Positions 1-5,161 of a DNA stretch of 5,663 nucleotides are shown here, one piece after another. The notes under the pieces are model-generated. The model saw only the letters and a list, made by a program, of their open reading frames with translations. It was not told where the DNA came from and searched no databases. The stretch covers positions 1 through 5,663 of the forward strand of contig JAQVRG010000114.1 of NCBI GenBank assembly GCA_028701165.1, given 5' to 3'. This stretch comes from Eubacteriales bacterium (GTDB lineage Bacteria > Bacillota > Clostridia > Christensenellales > CAG-138). The position numbers and the translations under genes are program-made. Positions within the stretch are counted from its first letter, which is position 1. Every line of letters starts with the position of its first letter.

Positions 1-1
1 G

Positions 2-238
2 GCGCAGGCGGCGGCGTATCACCGTATCGAGGACATGCTTACGGAGGCGGAGCGGGATGTTTATAAACGGGGCCGCAACGCCCACATGGGCACGGTGCCC
101 AAGCACGCGTCCATCACGGATTACCGTACGGCTACGGGACTGGAAGCGCTGATGGGCTATCTCTATCTTGCAGGCGATGACGACAGGCTGCAAACGCTCA
201 TGCGCGCGGCCTTGTGTGAAACGGAGGAAAACGGATGA
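2..238 (+). CDS. mrnC: Mini-ribonuclease III (MrnC), C-terminal part; 5' end outside the window
   Basis: The reading frame is open from base 2 and ends at TGA 236-238, giving the last 78 residues of the protein. Mini-III is a small RNase III-like endonuclease without a dsRNA-binding domain; in Bacillus it matures the ends of 23S rRNA. Family signatures visible here are an AYHR segment, the KRGRNA motif (local residues 22-27), GTVPK (30-34), and YRTATGLEALMGYLYL, whose Glu (local residue 48) matches the second metal-binding acidic residue of the RNase III fold. Family members are about 130-145 residues long, so roughly the first 60, including the first catalytic Asp, lie upstream. An internal ATG at 35 is not the start, because conserved sequence continues upstream of it. 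The stop overlaps the thyX start by 4 bases (ATGA), indicating translational coupling. The mrnC-thyX-rlmB order is a known Firmicutes arrangement. Confidence 0.93.
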   Translation, partial: AQAAAYHRIEDMLTEAERDVYKRGRNAHMGTVPKHASITDYRTATGLEALMGYLYLAGDDDRLQTLMRAALCETEENG

Positions 239-1026
239 AGGAAGCGGTATTGCGCGTAAAACTGCTATGCTTTACGCCGGAGCCGGAAACGGCGGCCGCG
301 CTGGGCGCGCGCCTTTGCTACAGCGACAGCGGCATAGAGGATCTTAGGGAGAATGTGGCGCCTAAGGCGGGGGTGCTTGTGGACAGGCTGATGGGCTACG
401 GGCATCTTTCCCCCATCGAACACGCGAGCTTTACGTTTGGGATCGAGGGCGTATCGCGCGCTTTGCTTGCGCAGATCACGCGGCATCGAATTGCGAGTTT
501 TTCCGTGCAGTCCCAGCGGTATGTCGCCAAGCCCGAAGGCTCGCCCGTCATCGTGCCGCCTTCTATCGCGTCGCGCGGCGCGGAGACCGTTGCGGAATAC
601 GAAAGGCAGATGGACGCGATCAACGCCTTTTACGCCTATTGGCTTGCGCAGGATATCCCCGCCGAGGACGCGCGCTTTCTTTTGCCCAACGCGGCGGAAA
701 CGCGCATGATCCTCACCATGAACGCGCGCGAGCTGCTGCACTTCTTTTCCCTGCGCTGCTGCGAGCGGGCGCAGTGGGAGATACGGCGCTTGGCTTGGGT
801 GATGCTTGGGTTGGTAAGGCGGGAAGCGCCGGCGCTCTTTGCGGGAGCGGGCACGGCGTGCGCGCACGCCGCATGCACCGAGGGCAGAATGAGCTGCGGA
901 AAGGCGGCGCGCGTGAGGGCGCTGGACGCGGAGCTTACGGCGCTTTGCGAAAGCCGCGCGGACGACGATACCATACGGCAGTGGGTGCTTACAAACATCG
1001 GCGGCTGTGATAATCAGAAAGAATAG
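235..1026 (+). CDS. thyX: FAD-dependent (flavin-dependent) thymidylate synthase ThyX
   Basis: This enzyme makes dTMP from dUMP in the cytoplasm, using methylene-tetrahydrofolate as carbon donor and NADPH through FAD (EC 2.1.1.148). The 263-residue product carries the diagnostic ThyX motif RHR-X7-S at residues 83-93 (RHRIASFSVQS). Upstream is GHLSPIEH (56-63), seen in most family members. Downstream are LLPNAAETR (149-157), MNARELLHFFSLR (162-174, the nucleotide-binding region) and AQWEIR (179-184). The C-terminal part holds a small cysteine cluster, C209, C214 and C221 (CX4CX6C, ending MSCGK), which resembles that of other clostridial ThyX proteins. The start is the ATG at 235, preceded by GGAGG at 223-227 with a 7-base gap; it overlaps the mrnC stop, and rlmB begins 8 bases after the thyX TAG. 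No thyA is visible, so ThyX may be the cell's thymidylate synthase, but the window cannot show that. Confidence 0.96.
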   Translation: MKEAVLRVKLLCFTPEPETAAALGARLCYSDSGIEDLRENVAPKAGVLVDRLMGYGHLSPIEHASFTFGIEGVSRALLAQITRHRIASFSVQSQRYVAKPEGSPVIVPPSIASRGAETVAEYERQMDAINAFYAYWLAQDIPAEDARFLLPNAAETRMILTMNARELLHFFSLRCCERAQWEIRRLAWVMLGLVRREAPALFAGAGTACAHAACTEGRMSCGKAARVRALDAELTALCESRADDDTIRQWVLTNIGGCDNQKE

Positions 1027-1034
1027 GAGCAAGT

Positions 1035-2255
1035 ATGGATTACAAACGTAACGATCGCAATCGTGACCGCGAGGGCGCGGTGACGGGCTTCAAGGACGGG
1101 CAGCCGGTATATAGGCAGCAGGGCGGACGCGGCGGCGCGAAGCGCGCGGGCGGCGAGCAGCCGTATCGCGGCGGCTATCGCAACCAAAGCGAGGACAAGC
1201 CCGCCTACGGGAAGGGTGAACGCGGCGGCTATCGCAACCAAAGCGAAGACAAACCCGCCTACGGGAAAAACGAGCGCGGCGGCGAGAGAAGCTATCGTGG
1301 CAGAGAGGCGCGTCCCTACAATCGTGATGCGCAGGGCGAAAGGCCGTACGGCGGTAAGCGCCCGTACAGGCAGGAGGAGCAGCGCGCGGCGGACAGCGTG
1401 CAGACGCGCCGCGGCTATCCGAAACGGAACGAGCGAGAAAACGAGGAACGACGGGAGCCGGAAGCCGTGCAGCCGCCTGTCATGCAGACGCTTCGTGAGG
1501 ATGAGCTTCCCTATATCCTGATGGGACGCAACGCCGTGAAGGAGGCCGTAAAAAGCGGCAGAAGCATCGACCGTATCCTCGTGCAGGCGGAGCCGGACGG
1601 TTCGCTGCGCGAGATCGTGGGGCTTGCCCGCGACCGCAACGTGCAGATACGCGAGGTGGACAGAACAAAGCTCGATCAAATGTGCATGCCCTTCGGGCAC
1701 GGCGGCAAAACGGGCAATCATCAGGGAATCGTAGCGCAGGTGCCGGGCGTGCAGTACTGCGAGATCGCGGATATCCTCGCGGTCGCGGCGGAACGCGGCG
1801 AGAAGCCCTTCATCGTGATACTCGACGGCATAGAAGACCCGTATAACCTCGGCTCCATCCTTCGGAGCGCCGAATGCGCGGGCGCGCACGGCGTTATTAT
1901 ACCCAAGCGGCGCGCGGCGGGCGTCACCTCGTCGGCCTGCAAGGCTTCGGCGGGCGCTGTGGAGTATATCAAGGTGGCGCAGGTAAGCAATCTGACGGGC
2001 GCGATCGGACGGCTGAAGGACGCGGGATTGTGGATCGTGGGCGCGGACATGCGGGGCGAACCCATGCACAAGGTTGACCTTTCGGGCGCTGTGGGCCTTG
2101 TGATAGGCTCCGAGGGCAAGGGCATCTCTAAGCTTGTAAGGGACAACTGCGATTATCTGGCGCGCATACCGATGTTTGGGAAGATCGATTCCTTGAACGC
2201 GTCTGTGGCGGCGGCGATCCTGCTGTATGAAAAGGCGAGGCGGCAGCTTGACTGA
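1035..2255 (+). CDS. rlmB: 23S rRNA (guanosine-2'-O-)-methyltransferase RlmB, TrmH/SpoU family, with a long basic N-terminal extension
   Basis: RlmB methylates the ribose of G2251 (E. coli numbering) in the 23S rRNA P-loop using S-adenosylmethionine. Residues about 160-406 form a full-length family protein. The substrate-binding domain begins YILMGRNAVKEAV (160-172) and contains the RlmB-typical NHQGIVAQV (228-236). The knotted SPOUT domain has motif 1 DPYNLGSILRSAE (268-280, N271 and R277), motif 2 GLVIGSEGKGIS (354-365) and motif 3 IPMFGKIDSLNASVAAAI (378-395). Residues 1 to about 150 are an extra low-complexity segment rich in Arg, Gly, Tyr, Gln and Glu, with an 18-residue tandem repeat; it is probably disordered and may bind RNA (inference). 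The start is ATG 1035, with AGGAG at 1025-1029. An internal start at residue 163 would remove conserved sequence, so the extension is taken as genuine. The 2'-O-methylation target is inferred from family and synteny; a TrmH-like tRNA target is less likely. Confidence 0.93.
   Translation: MDYKRNDRNRDREGAVTGFKDGQPVYRQQGGRGGAKRAGGEQPYRGGYRNQSEDKPAYGKGERGGYRNQSEDKPAYGKNERGGERSYRGREARPYNRDAQGERPYGGKRPYRQEEQRAADSVQTRRGYPKRNERENEERREPEAVQPPVMQTLREDELPYILMGRNAVKEAVKSGRSIDRILVQAEPDGSLREIVGLARDRNVQIREVDRTKLDQMCMPFGHGGKTGNHQGIVAQVPGVQYCEIADILAVAAERGEKPFIVILDGIEDPYNLGSILRSAECAGAHGVIIPKRRAAGVTSSACKASAGAVEYIKVAQVSNLTGAIGRLKDAGLWIVGADMRGEPMHKVDLSGAVGLVIGSEGKGISKLVRDNCDYLARIPMFGKIDSLNASVAAAILLYEKARRQLD
1167..1274 (+). 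repeat. 54-bp in-frame tandem repeat (two copies) in the rlmB extension
   Basis: The units at 1167-1220 and 1221-1274 match at 47 of 54 bases, and at 45 of the first 47. They encode two 18-residue copies starting RGGYRNQSEDKPAYGK that differ at one residue (GE versus NE at the end). A degenerate third start, RGGERSYRGR, follows from 1275. The two differences in the first 47 bases are silent third-position changes (gag/gaa, aag/aaa). This indicates a fairly recent duplication with the protein sequence kept. Confidence 0.9.
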
Positions 2256-2715
2256 GCTTACCGCCAAAACCGACGCGGAGCTTTTAACGCTTGCACGCGC
2301 GGGGGATACGTGCGCGGAGGAGGCGCTCTACGCCCGCTACAAAAACGTGGTGCGTGTCAAAACGCACGCCTACTTTATCGTGGGCGCGGATCGGGACGAT
2401 CTTTTGCAGGAGGGCATGATCGGCCTTTATAAAGCCGTGCGGGACTACAGCGCGGACTGCGGCGCGAGCTTTCGCACCTTTGCCGAGATGTGCATCCACA
2501 GGCAGATCGTGACGGCGATCAAGACCGCCACGCGCCAAAAGCATATCCCGCTCAACAGCTACATATCCCTCTATAAAAACAGCGAGGATCCGGAGCGCTC
2601 CCTTATCGATACGCTGCAGCTCACGGGCGAGGATCCGGCGGACACCTTTTTAGGCAAAGAGCGCGCGCGGCACATGGAAGCGCTGCTGCAAACGGCGCTT
2701 TCGGATTTTGAATAG
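2227..2715 (+). CDS. sigH: RNA polymerase sigma factor of the SigH (sigma-30) type, cut short before region 4 by an in-frame TAG
   Basis: SigH-type sigma factors direct RNA polymerase to stationary-phase and early sporulation promoters in Bacillus and clostridia. The 162 residues cover region 2 (about 35-106), with YFIVGADRDDLLQEGMIGLY (49-68, core-binding region 2.2) and RQIVTAIKTATRQKHIPLNS (92-111, the -10 recognition region), both very close to Bacillus SigH. The SYISLYK segment and the start of region 4 (LLQTALSDFE, 153-162) follow. The frame then meets TAG at 2713-2715, but codons from 2716 continue the family sequence, so the original protein was about 207 residues (Bacillus SigH has 218). 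Without region 4 the product should lack -35 recognition. The ATG 2227 start overlaps rlmB by 29 bases and has no clear ribosome binding site. A TTG at 2248, seven codons in and preceded by AAGGCGAGG, is a good alternative. The position after rlmB supports the assignment. Confidence 0.85.
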   Translation: MKRRGGSLTELTAKTDAELLTLARAGDTCAEEALYARYKNVVRVKTHAYFIVGADRDDLLQEGMIGLYKAVRDYSADCGASFRTFAEMCIHRQIVTAIKTATRQKHIPLNSYISLYKNSEDPERSLIDTLQLTGEDPADTFLGKERARHMEALLQTALSDFE

Positions 2716-2850
2716 CAGGTGCTTGCCCTGTATATGGACGGGTGCTCCTACGCGCAGGCGGCGGCGCGCTTGGGGAGAAGCGCAAAGGCTGTGGACAACG
2801 CCCTACAGCGCATCAAAAAGAAGATGGCGCAGATGCAGAGCGGCGATTGA
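2716..2850 (+). pseudogene. sigH: SigH region 4 (helix-turn-helix), in frame after the amber codon
   Basis: This is the same frame as the upstream sigma factor, continuing for 44 codons to TGA 2848-2850. It reads QVLALYMDGCSYAQAAA followed by AKAVDNALQRIKKKM, which matches the region 4 helix-turn-helix of SigH; Bacillus SigH has VLALYLDGRSY and SIDNALQRVKRKL at the same places. No frameshift or further stop is present, so a single codon separates this piece from the rest of the gene. It is either the broken tail of a recently inactivated gene, the readthrough part of a functional gene, or a consequence of a base error in the sequence. GTG 2719 could in principle restart translation, but it has no ribosome binding site and would give only a DNA-binding fragment. 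Confidence 0.8.
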
Positions 2851-2851
2851 C

Positions 2852-2889
2852 GGTGCGCGGCGCGTTTGCCATACGGCGCGCCGTGTGTT
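2852..2889 (+). other. GC-rich hairpin directly after the sigH reading frame
   Basis: GGCGCG at 2859-2864 pairs with CGCGCC at 2877-2882. The stem extends outward through 2856-2858 with 2883-2885 to give nine pairs (one G-U), with further G-U pairs possible out to 2852/2889. The loop is about 12 bases. The 3' arm lies in a perfect 12-base palindrome, ACGGCGCGCCGT (2873-2884). No T-run follows, so this is not a standard intrinsic terminator. It could stabilise the upstream mRNA, cause pausing, or end transcription with Rho. It fills most of the 75-base gap before the next gene. Confidence 0.5.
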
Positions 2890-2925
2890 AGGATGGTATG
2901 GAAAAACAAACGTGCGAGGCGGCTT

Positions 2926-3492
2926 ATGGGACGCAACAAGTATAGGGTCGCGCGGCGATCCATTTGGTATGTTTTACGCATACTCTTAACGCTGGTGGCG
3001 CTCATCACGCTCATACTGGGCGTGTTTGTGACGGGGCTTTATACGAGCAACGTCTATATCATTTTGCAAGACGGCATGGCAAAGCGCGCCGACTGCATCC
3101 TTTGCGAGGGTTCCCTGTGGGAGCTTTCGGAGTATTTTACGGACGATTTTCTCCTTACGGACGAGGCGCTCACCAAGCACGCATACGCGGATTTTACCGT
3201 ATCCTCCTACGATTATCGCGTGGAGGTGTCAAAGCTTCTCGTGCTGCCATGGGAAAAGGAGGCGACGGTGCGGGTGGTGCAAAAGCTTGCCTCCATCGCC
3301 GCAACGCCCAACGAGAAAGGGGAGAACATACTGCCGCCAGCGCTGCCGGAATGGCCGACTACGCGCTGCGACGTGCAATTTGTGCGTAAAAACGGCCGCT
3401 GGTACATCAACAGCCTAACGGTGCTGGAGACCAATCCGCAGGAATCCCCTCTGCCCACGCCGGACTTATCGCTGGCTGCGAATAATGAATAA
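2926..3492 (+). CDS. Conserved-looking membrane-anchored protein of unknown function
   Basis: I do not recognise this gene. The 188-residue product begins with a basic stretch (MGRNKYRVARR), then one strongly hydrophobic segment (about residues 13-39, WYVLRILLTLVALITLILGV), and ends in a mostly polar domain of about 145 residues. By the positive-inside rule the C-terminal domain should face outside the membrane. It contains alternating strand-like segments (DYRVEVSKLLVLPW, ATVRVVQKL, RCDVQFVRKNGRWYINSLTVLE), and the closing NGRWYI pattern recalls NTF2-like or DUF4878-like extracytoplasmic domains; this is inference only. The tail is Pro/Ser-rich. The ATG at 2926 is chosen because GAGGCGG (2916-2922) lies just upstream and the basic/hydrophobic pattern starts there. 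ATG 2893 and TTG 2866 are in-frame alternatives with poorer sites. dusB follows 11 bases after the stop, so the two are probably cotranscribed. Confidence 0.72.
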   Translation: MGRNKYRVARRSIWYVLRILLTLVALITLILGVFVTGLYTSNVYIILQDGMAKRADCILCEGSLWELSEYFTDDFLLTDEALTKHAYADFTVSSYDYRVEVSKLLVLPWEKEATVRVVQKLASIAATPNEKGENILPPALPEWPTTRCDVQFVRKNGRWYINSLTVLETNPQESPLPTPDLSLAANNE

Positions 3493-3503
3493 TTGAAAAT
3501 AAC

Positions 3504-4469
3504 ATGATGCTTTCGTTTCTTCCGGACTTTCCCGTTGTTTTAGCGCCCATGGCGGGGGTGACAGACCTCCCCTATCGCGGTTTGTGCCGTGAGCTGGGGT
3601 GTGATTTCACCTACACGGAAATGGTGAGCGCCAAAGGGCTTGCTTTCGGTAACGAGAATACCGGAAAGCTATTGGAAACGGCGGAAGCGGAGCGCCCTTG
3701 CGGCGCGCAGCTTTTCGGGAGCGATCCCAAGATACTCGCGGATACCGCGCGGCGGCTTTGCGAAGCCTACCAAGGGAAACTGGCGCTGATCGATCTCAAC
3801 ATGGGCTGCCCCGCTCAGAAGATCGTGAAGAACGGCGAGGGCAGCGCGCTGATGCTGCAACCCAAGCTTGCCGGGGAGATCGTGCGCGCGGTGAGTCGCG
3901 CGTCGAGCCTTCCCGTAACGGTCAAATTCCGCAAGGGCTTTGACGCGGCACACGAAAACGCCGTGGGCTTTGCCGAGGTGCTCGCGGACAACGGCGCGGC
4001 GATGCTGACCGTGCACGGCCGCACCCGCGAACAGCTCTACGCCGGACGCGCGGATTACGAGGTGATCGCGGCGGTCAAGGCGGCCGTAAGCGTACCGGTG
4101 CTGGGCAACGGCGACATCTTTTCGGGCGCGGACGCGTTGCGCATGCGTGCCGAAACGGGCTGCGACGGCGTGATGGTCGCGCGCGGCGCGCAGGGGAATC
4201 CCTTCATTTTCCGGGAGATCAAGGCGGCGCTTGCGGGGGCGCTTTACACGCCGCCCACCGAACGGGAGCGCTTAGCGATGGCGGCGGAGCACGCCAAACG
4301 CATGTGCGCATATGCCGGCGATTACGGCGTTATCCAAATGCGCAAGCATATGGCGTGGTATGTCAAGGGCATGCGCGGCGCGGCGGTTTTCCGCACGGCG
4401 GTCAACGAATGCGTAACGCTTCAAGAGCTTCTCGGCCTTGTTGCGGCGTTCGCGCGTGAATTGTGTTGA
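3504..4469 (+). CDS. dusB: tRNA-dihydrouridine synthase (DusB family)
   Basis: This flavoenzyme reduces specific uridines in the tRNA D-loop to dihydrouridine, using FMN and NADPH. The 321-residue protein has the FMN-binding TIM-barrel signatures in order: VLAPMAGVTDLPYR (12-25), ETAEAERPCGAQLFGSDP with Q69 (58-75), the Dus signature DLNMGCPAQKIVKNGEGSAL (97-116) with catalytic Cys102, TVKFRKGF with K141 (139-146), TVHGRTREQLYAG (169-181, H171), PVLGNGDIFS (198-207) and GVMVARGAQGNPFIF (222-236, phosphate binding). A helical RNA-binding domain follows, with MRKHMAWYVKGM (279-290). Length is typical for DusB. The start is ATG 3504; an adjacent ATG at 3507 is also possible. No Shine-Dalgarno sequence is visible in the AT-rich leader (3481-3503), unlike most neighbours, so translation may be coupled to the upstream gene. 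The stop overlaps the -35 box of the greA promoter. The dusB-greA-lysS order is common in clostridia. Confidence 0.95.
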   Translation: MMLSFLPDFPVVLAPMAGVTDLPYRGLCRELGCDFTYTEMVSAKGLAFGNENTGKLLETAEAERPCGAQLFGSDPKILADTARRLCEAYQGKLALIDLNMGCPAQKIVKNGEGSALMLQPKLAGEIVRAVSRASSLPVTVKFRKGFDAAHENAVGFAEVLADNGAAMLTVHGRTREQLYAGRADYEVIAAVKAAVSVPVLGNGDIFSGADALRMRAETGCDGVMVARGAQGNPFIFREIKAALAGALYTPPTERERLAMAAEHAKRMCAYAGDYGVIQMRKHMAWYVKGMRGAAVFRTAVNECVTLQELLGLVAAFARELC

Positions 4470-4494
4470 CAAAGCCGCATGCGCTAAATATAAT
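4466..4494 (+). promoter_or_regulatory. Consensus sigma-A promoter for greA
   Basis: TTGACA (4466-4471) and TATAAT (4489-4494) are both perfect matches to consensus, with the ideal 17-base spacer. Transcription should start near 4501, leaving an untranslated leader of about 33 bases before greA. The -35 box contains the dusB stop codon (TGA 4467-4469). The stretch is AT-rich within a GC-rich region. This suggests strong, housekeeping expression of greA and possibly lysS, independent of dusB. Confidence 0.88.
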
Positions 4495-4518
4495 AAGAAC
4501 GCTATTTTAAAAGACAAT

Positions 4519-4524
4519 AGGAGG
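4519..4524 (+). promoter_or_regulatory. Ribosome binding site of greA (fixes the start)
   Basis: AGGAGG is a perfect anti-16S match, 9 bases before ATG 4534. It rules out an upstream in-frame start at 4438, which lies inside dusB and before the promoter. Confidence 0.9.
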
Positions 4525-4533
4525 CACAGCGGT

Positions 4534-5004
4534 ATGGCGGAAGTTCGTTTGACTGCGGAGGGCATCAAGAAATACGAGGAGCGTTTGGAATACCTCAAGA
4601 CCACCGGCCGGCTTGAGATCGCCGAGCAGATCAAGATCGCGCGTTCCTTCGGCGACCTTTCCGAAAATGCCGAATATGACGCGGCAAAGCTGGAGCAGGC
4701 GCGCATCGAGTATGAGATCGTGGAGATCGAGGCGCTGCTCAAGGACGCGGTGCTCATCGACGAGGATAATATCGATACCAAGACGGTCAACGTCGGCGCC
4801 ACCGTTAAGGTGCACAATATGGATACGGATGCGGACATGGAGTTCCAGATCGTAGGCAGCGCCGAGTCCGATCCTTACAAAAACCGCATTTCCAACGAAT
4901 CCCCCGTGGGCAAGGCGCTGCTTGGCCACAAGAAGGGCGATAAGGTGGACGTCACCACCCCCGGCGGCATGCTCAAGCTCAAGGTGCTTTCCATCGGCAG
5001 ATAA
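4534..5004 (+). CDS. greA: Transcription elongation factor GreA
   Basis: GreA binds the RNA polymerase secondary channel and stimulates cleavage of backtracked transcripts. The 156-residue protein is the usual family length. Residues 1 to about 75 form the antiparallel coiled coil, with the conserved tip FGDLSENAEYDAAK (39-52). The two acidic residues that hold the catalytic magnesium, D41 and E44, are present at the E. coli positions. The C-terminal FKBP-like domain that docks on polymerase follows, with GATVKVHNMDTD (88-99), ISNESPVGKALLGHKKGD (119-136) and a final VLSIGR. The start at ATG 4534 is set by AGGAGG at 4519-4524 and by the MAEVRLTAEGIKKYEERL beginning typical of GreA. The gene has its own consensus promoter upstream and lies between dusB and lysS, linking transcription quality control with tRNA modification and charging genes. 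Confidence 0.96.
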   Translation: MAEVRLTAEGIKKYEERLEYLKTTGRLEIAEQIKIARSFGDLSENAEYDAAKLEQARIEYEIVEIEALLKDAVLIDEDNIDTKTVNVGATVKVHNMDTDADMEFQIVGSAESDPYKNRISNESPVGKALLGHKKGDKVDVTTPGGMLKLKVLSIGR

Positions 5005-5022
5005 AGAATCGTAAGGGTATCT

Positions 5023-5104
5023 CTGCACTTTGCAGCGGCTGTGAACGCGGTGAACGGTTGCAAAGTGAAAGCATCGGCAAAGGACGGATGACCTTTGCCG
5101 ATAC
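5023..5104 (+). promoter_or_regulatory. Two-hairpin leader region between greA and lysS (possible attenuator)
   Basis: Stem 1 pairs CACTTTGCA (5026-5034) with TGCAAAGTG (5059-5067), 9 perfect pairs. Stem 2 pairs ATCGGCAAAGG (5073-5083) with CCTTTGCCGAT (5092-5102), 11 perfect pairs with an 8-base loop. The stems share a core, giving the order CTTTGC, GCAAAG, GCAAAG, CTTTGC, so strands could swap partners. A small competing hairpin, CTGCA-CTT-TGCAG (5023-5035), would use the 5' arm of stem 1. GTGAACG occurs twice in the stem 1 loop (5041-5047, 5050-5056). No T-box sequence, lysine riboswitch motif or convincing lysS promoter was found here. The pairings are visible in the sequence; a regulatory role is inferred. 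Confidence 0.5.
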
Positions 5105-5108
5105 ACGG

Positions 5109-5136
5109 AGCGTCCTCCAAAGCGGGCGCTTTTGTT
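5109..5136 (+). terminator. Terminator-like hairpin upstream of lysS
   Basis: AGCGTCC (5109-5115) pairs with GGGCGCT (5124-5130), seven pairs including one G-U, with an 8-base loop. TTTTGTT (5130-5136) follows at once. The T-run is short and broken by a G, so termination may be partial, letting some transcripts read into lysS. AGGACG (5081-5086), partly in the loop of stem 2, is complementary to CGTCCT (5111-5116) in the 5' arm and could act as an anti-terminator. Confidence 0.45.
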
Positions 5137-5161
5137 AAACGAAGGGCGAAAGGAACGCGTT

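Noticed and set aside
265..1032. 255-codon open frame on the minus strand opposite thyX
   Set aside because: Arg/Ala/His-rich shadow of thyX with no family features; the + strand carries the ThyX signature.
1167..1274. CRISPR-like repeat
   Set aside because: There are only two directly adjacent copies, with no spacers, inside a coding frame; it is a protein-level tandem repeat.
1014..2267. 417-codon open frame on the minus strand opposite rlmB
   Set aside because: It mirrors the codon bias of rlmB in a GC-rich genome. The translation is low-complexity (HAR/ALV-rich) with no recognisable domain and no ribosome binding site, while the + strand encodes clear RlmB motifs.
2713..2715. General reassignment of UAG to an amino acid in this organism
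   Set aside because: thyX ends with TAG at the expected family length, next to the rlmB ribosome binding site, so UAG works as a normal stop there.
2708..2989. 93-codon + frame crossing the sigH tail and the next gene's start
   Set aside because: It is a different frame from the conserved SigH region 4 and has an Arg/Ala-rich translation with no recognisable features.
4438..4533. Upstream in-frame extension of greA to 4438
   Set aside because: It would begin inside dusB and before the promoter. The AGGAGG at 4519-4524 and the normal GreA length fix the start at 4534.
5005..5161. T-box or lysine riboswitch upstream of lysS
   Set aside because: The T-box consensus (AGGGUGGNACCGCG) and the conserved lysine riboswitch elements are not present, and the spacer is short for either.
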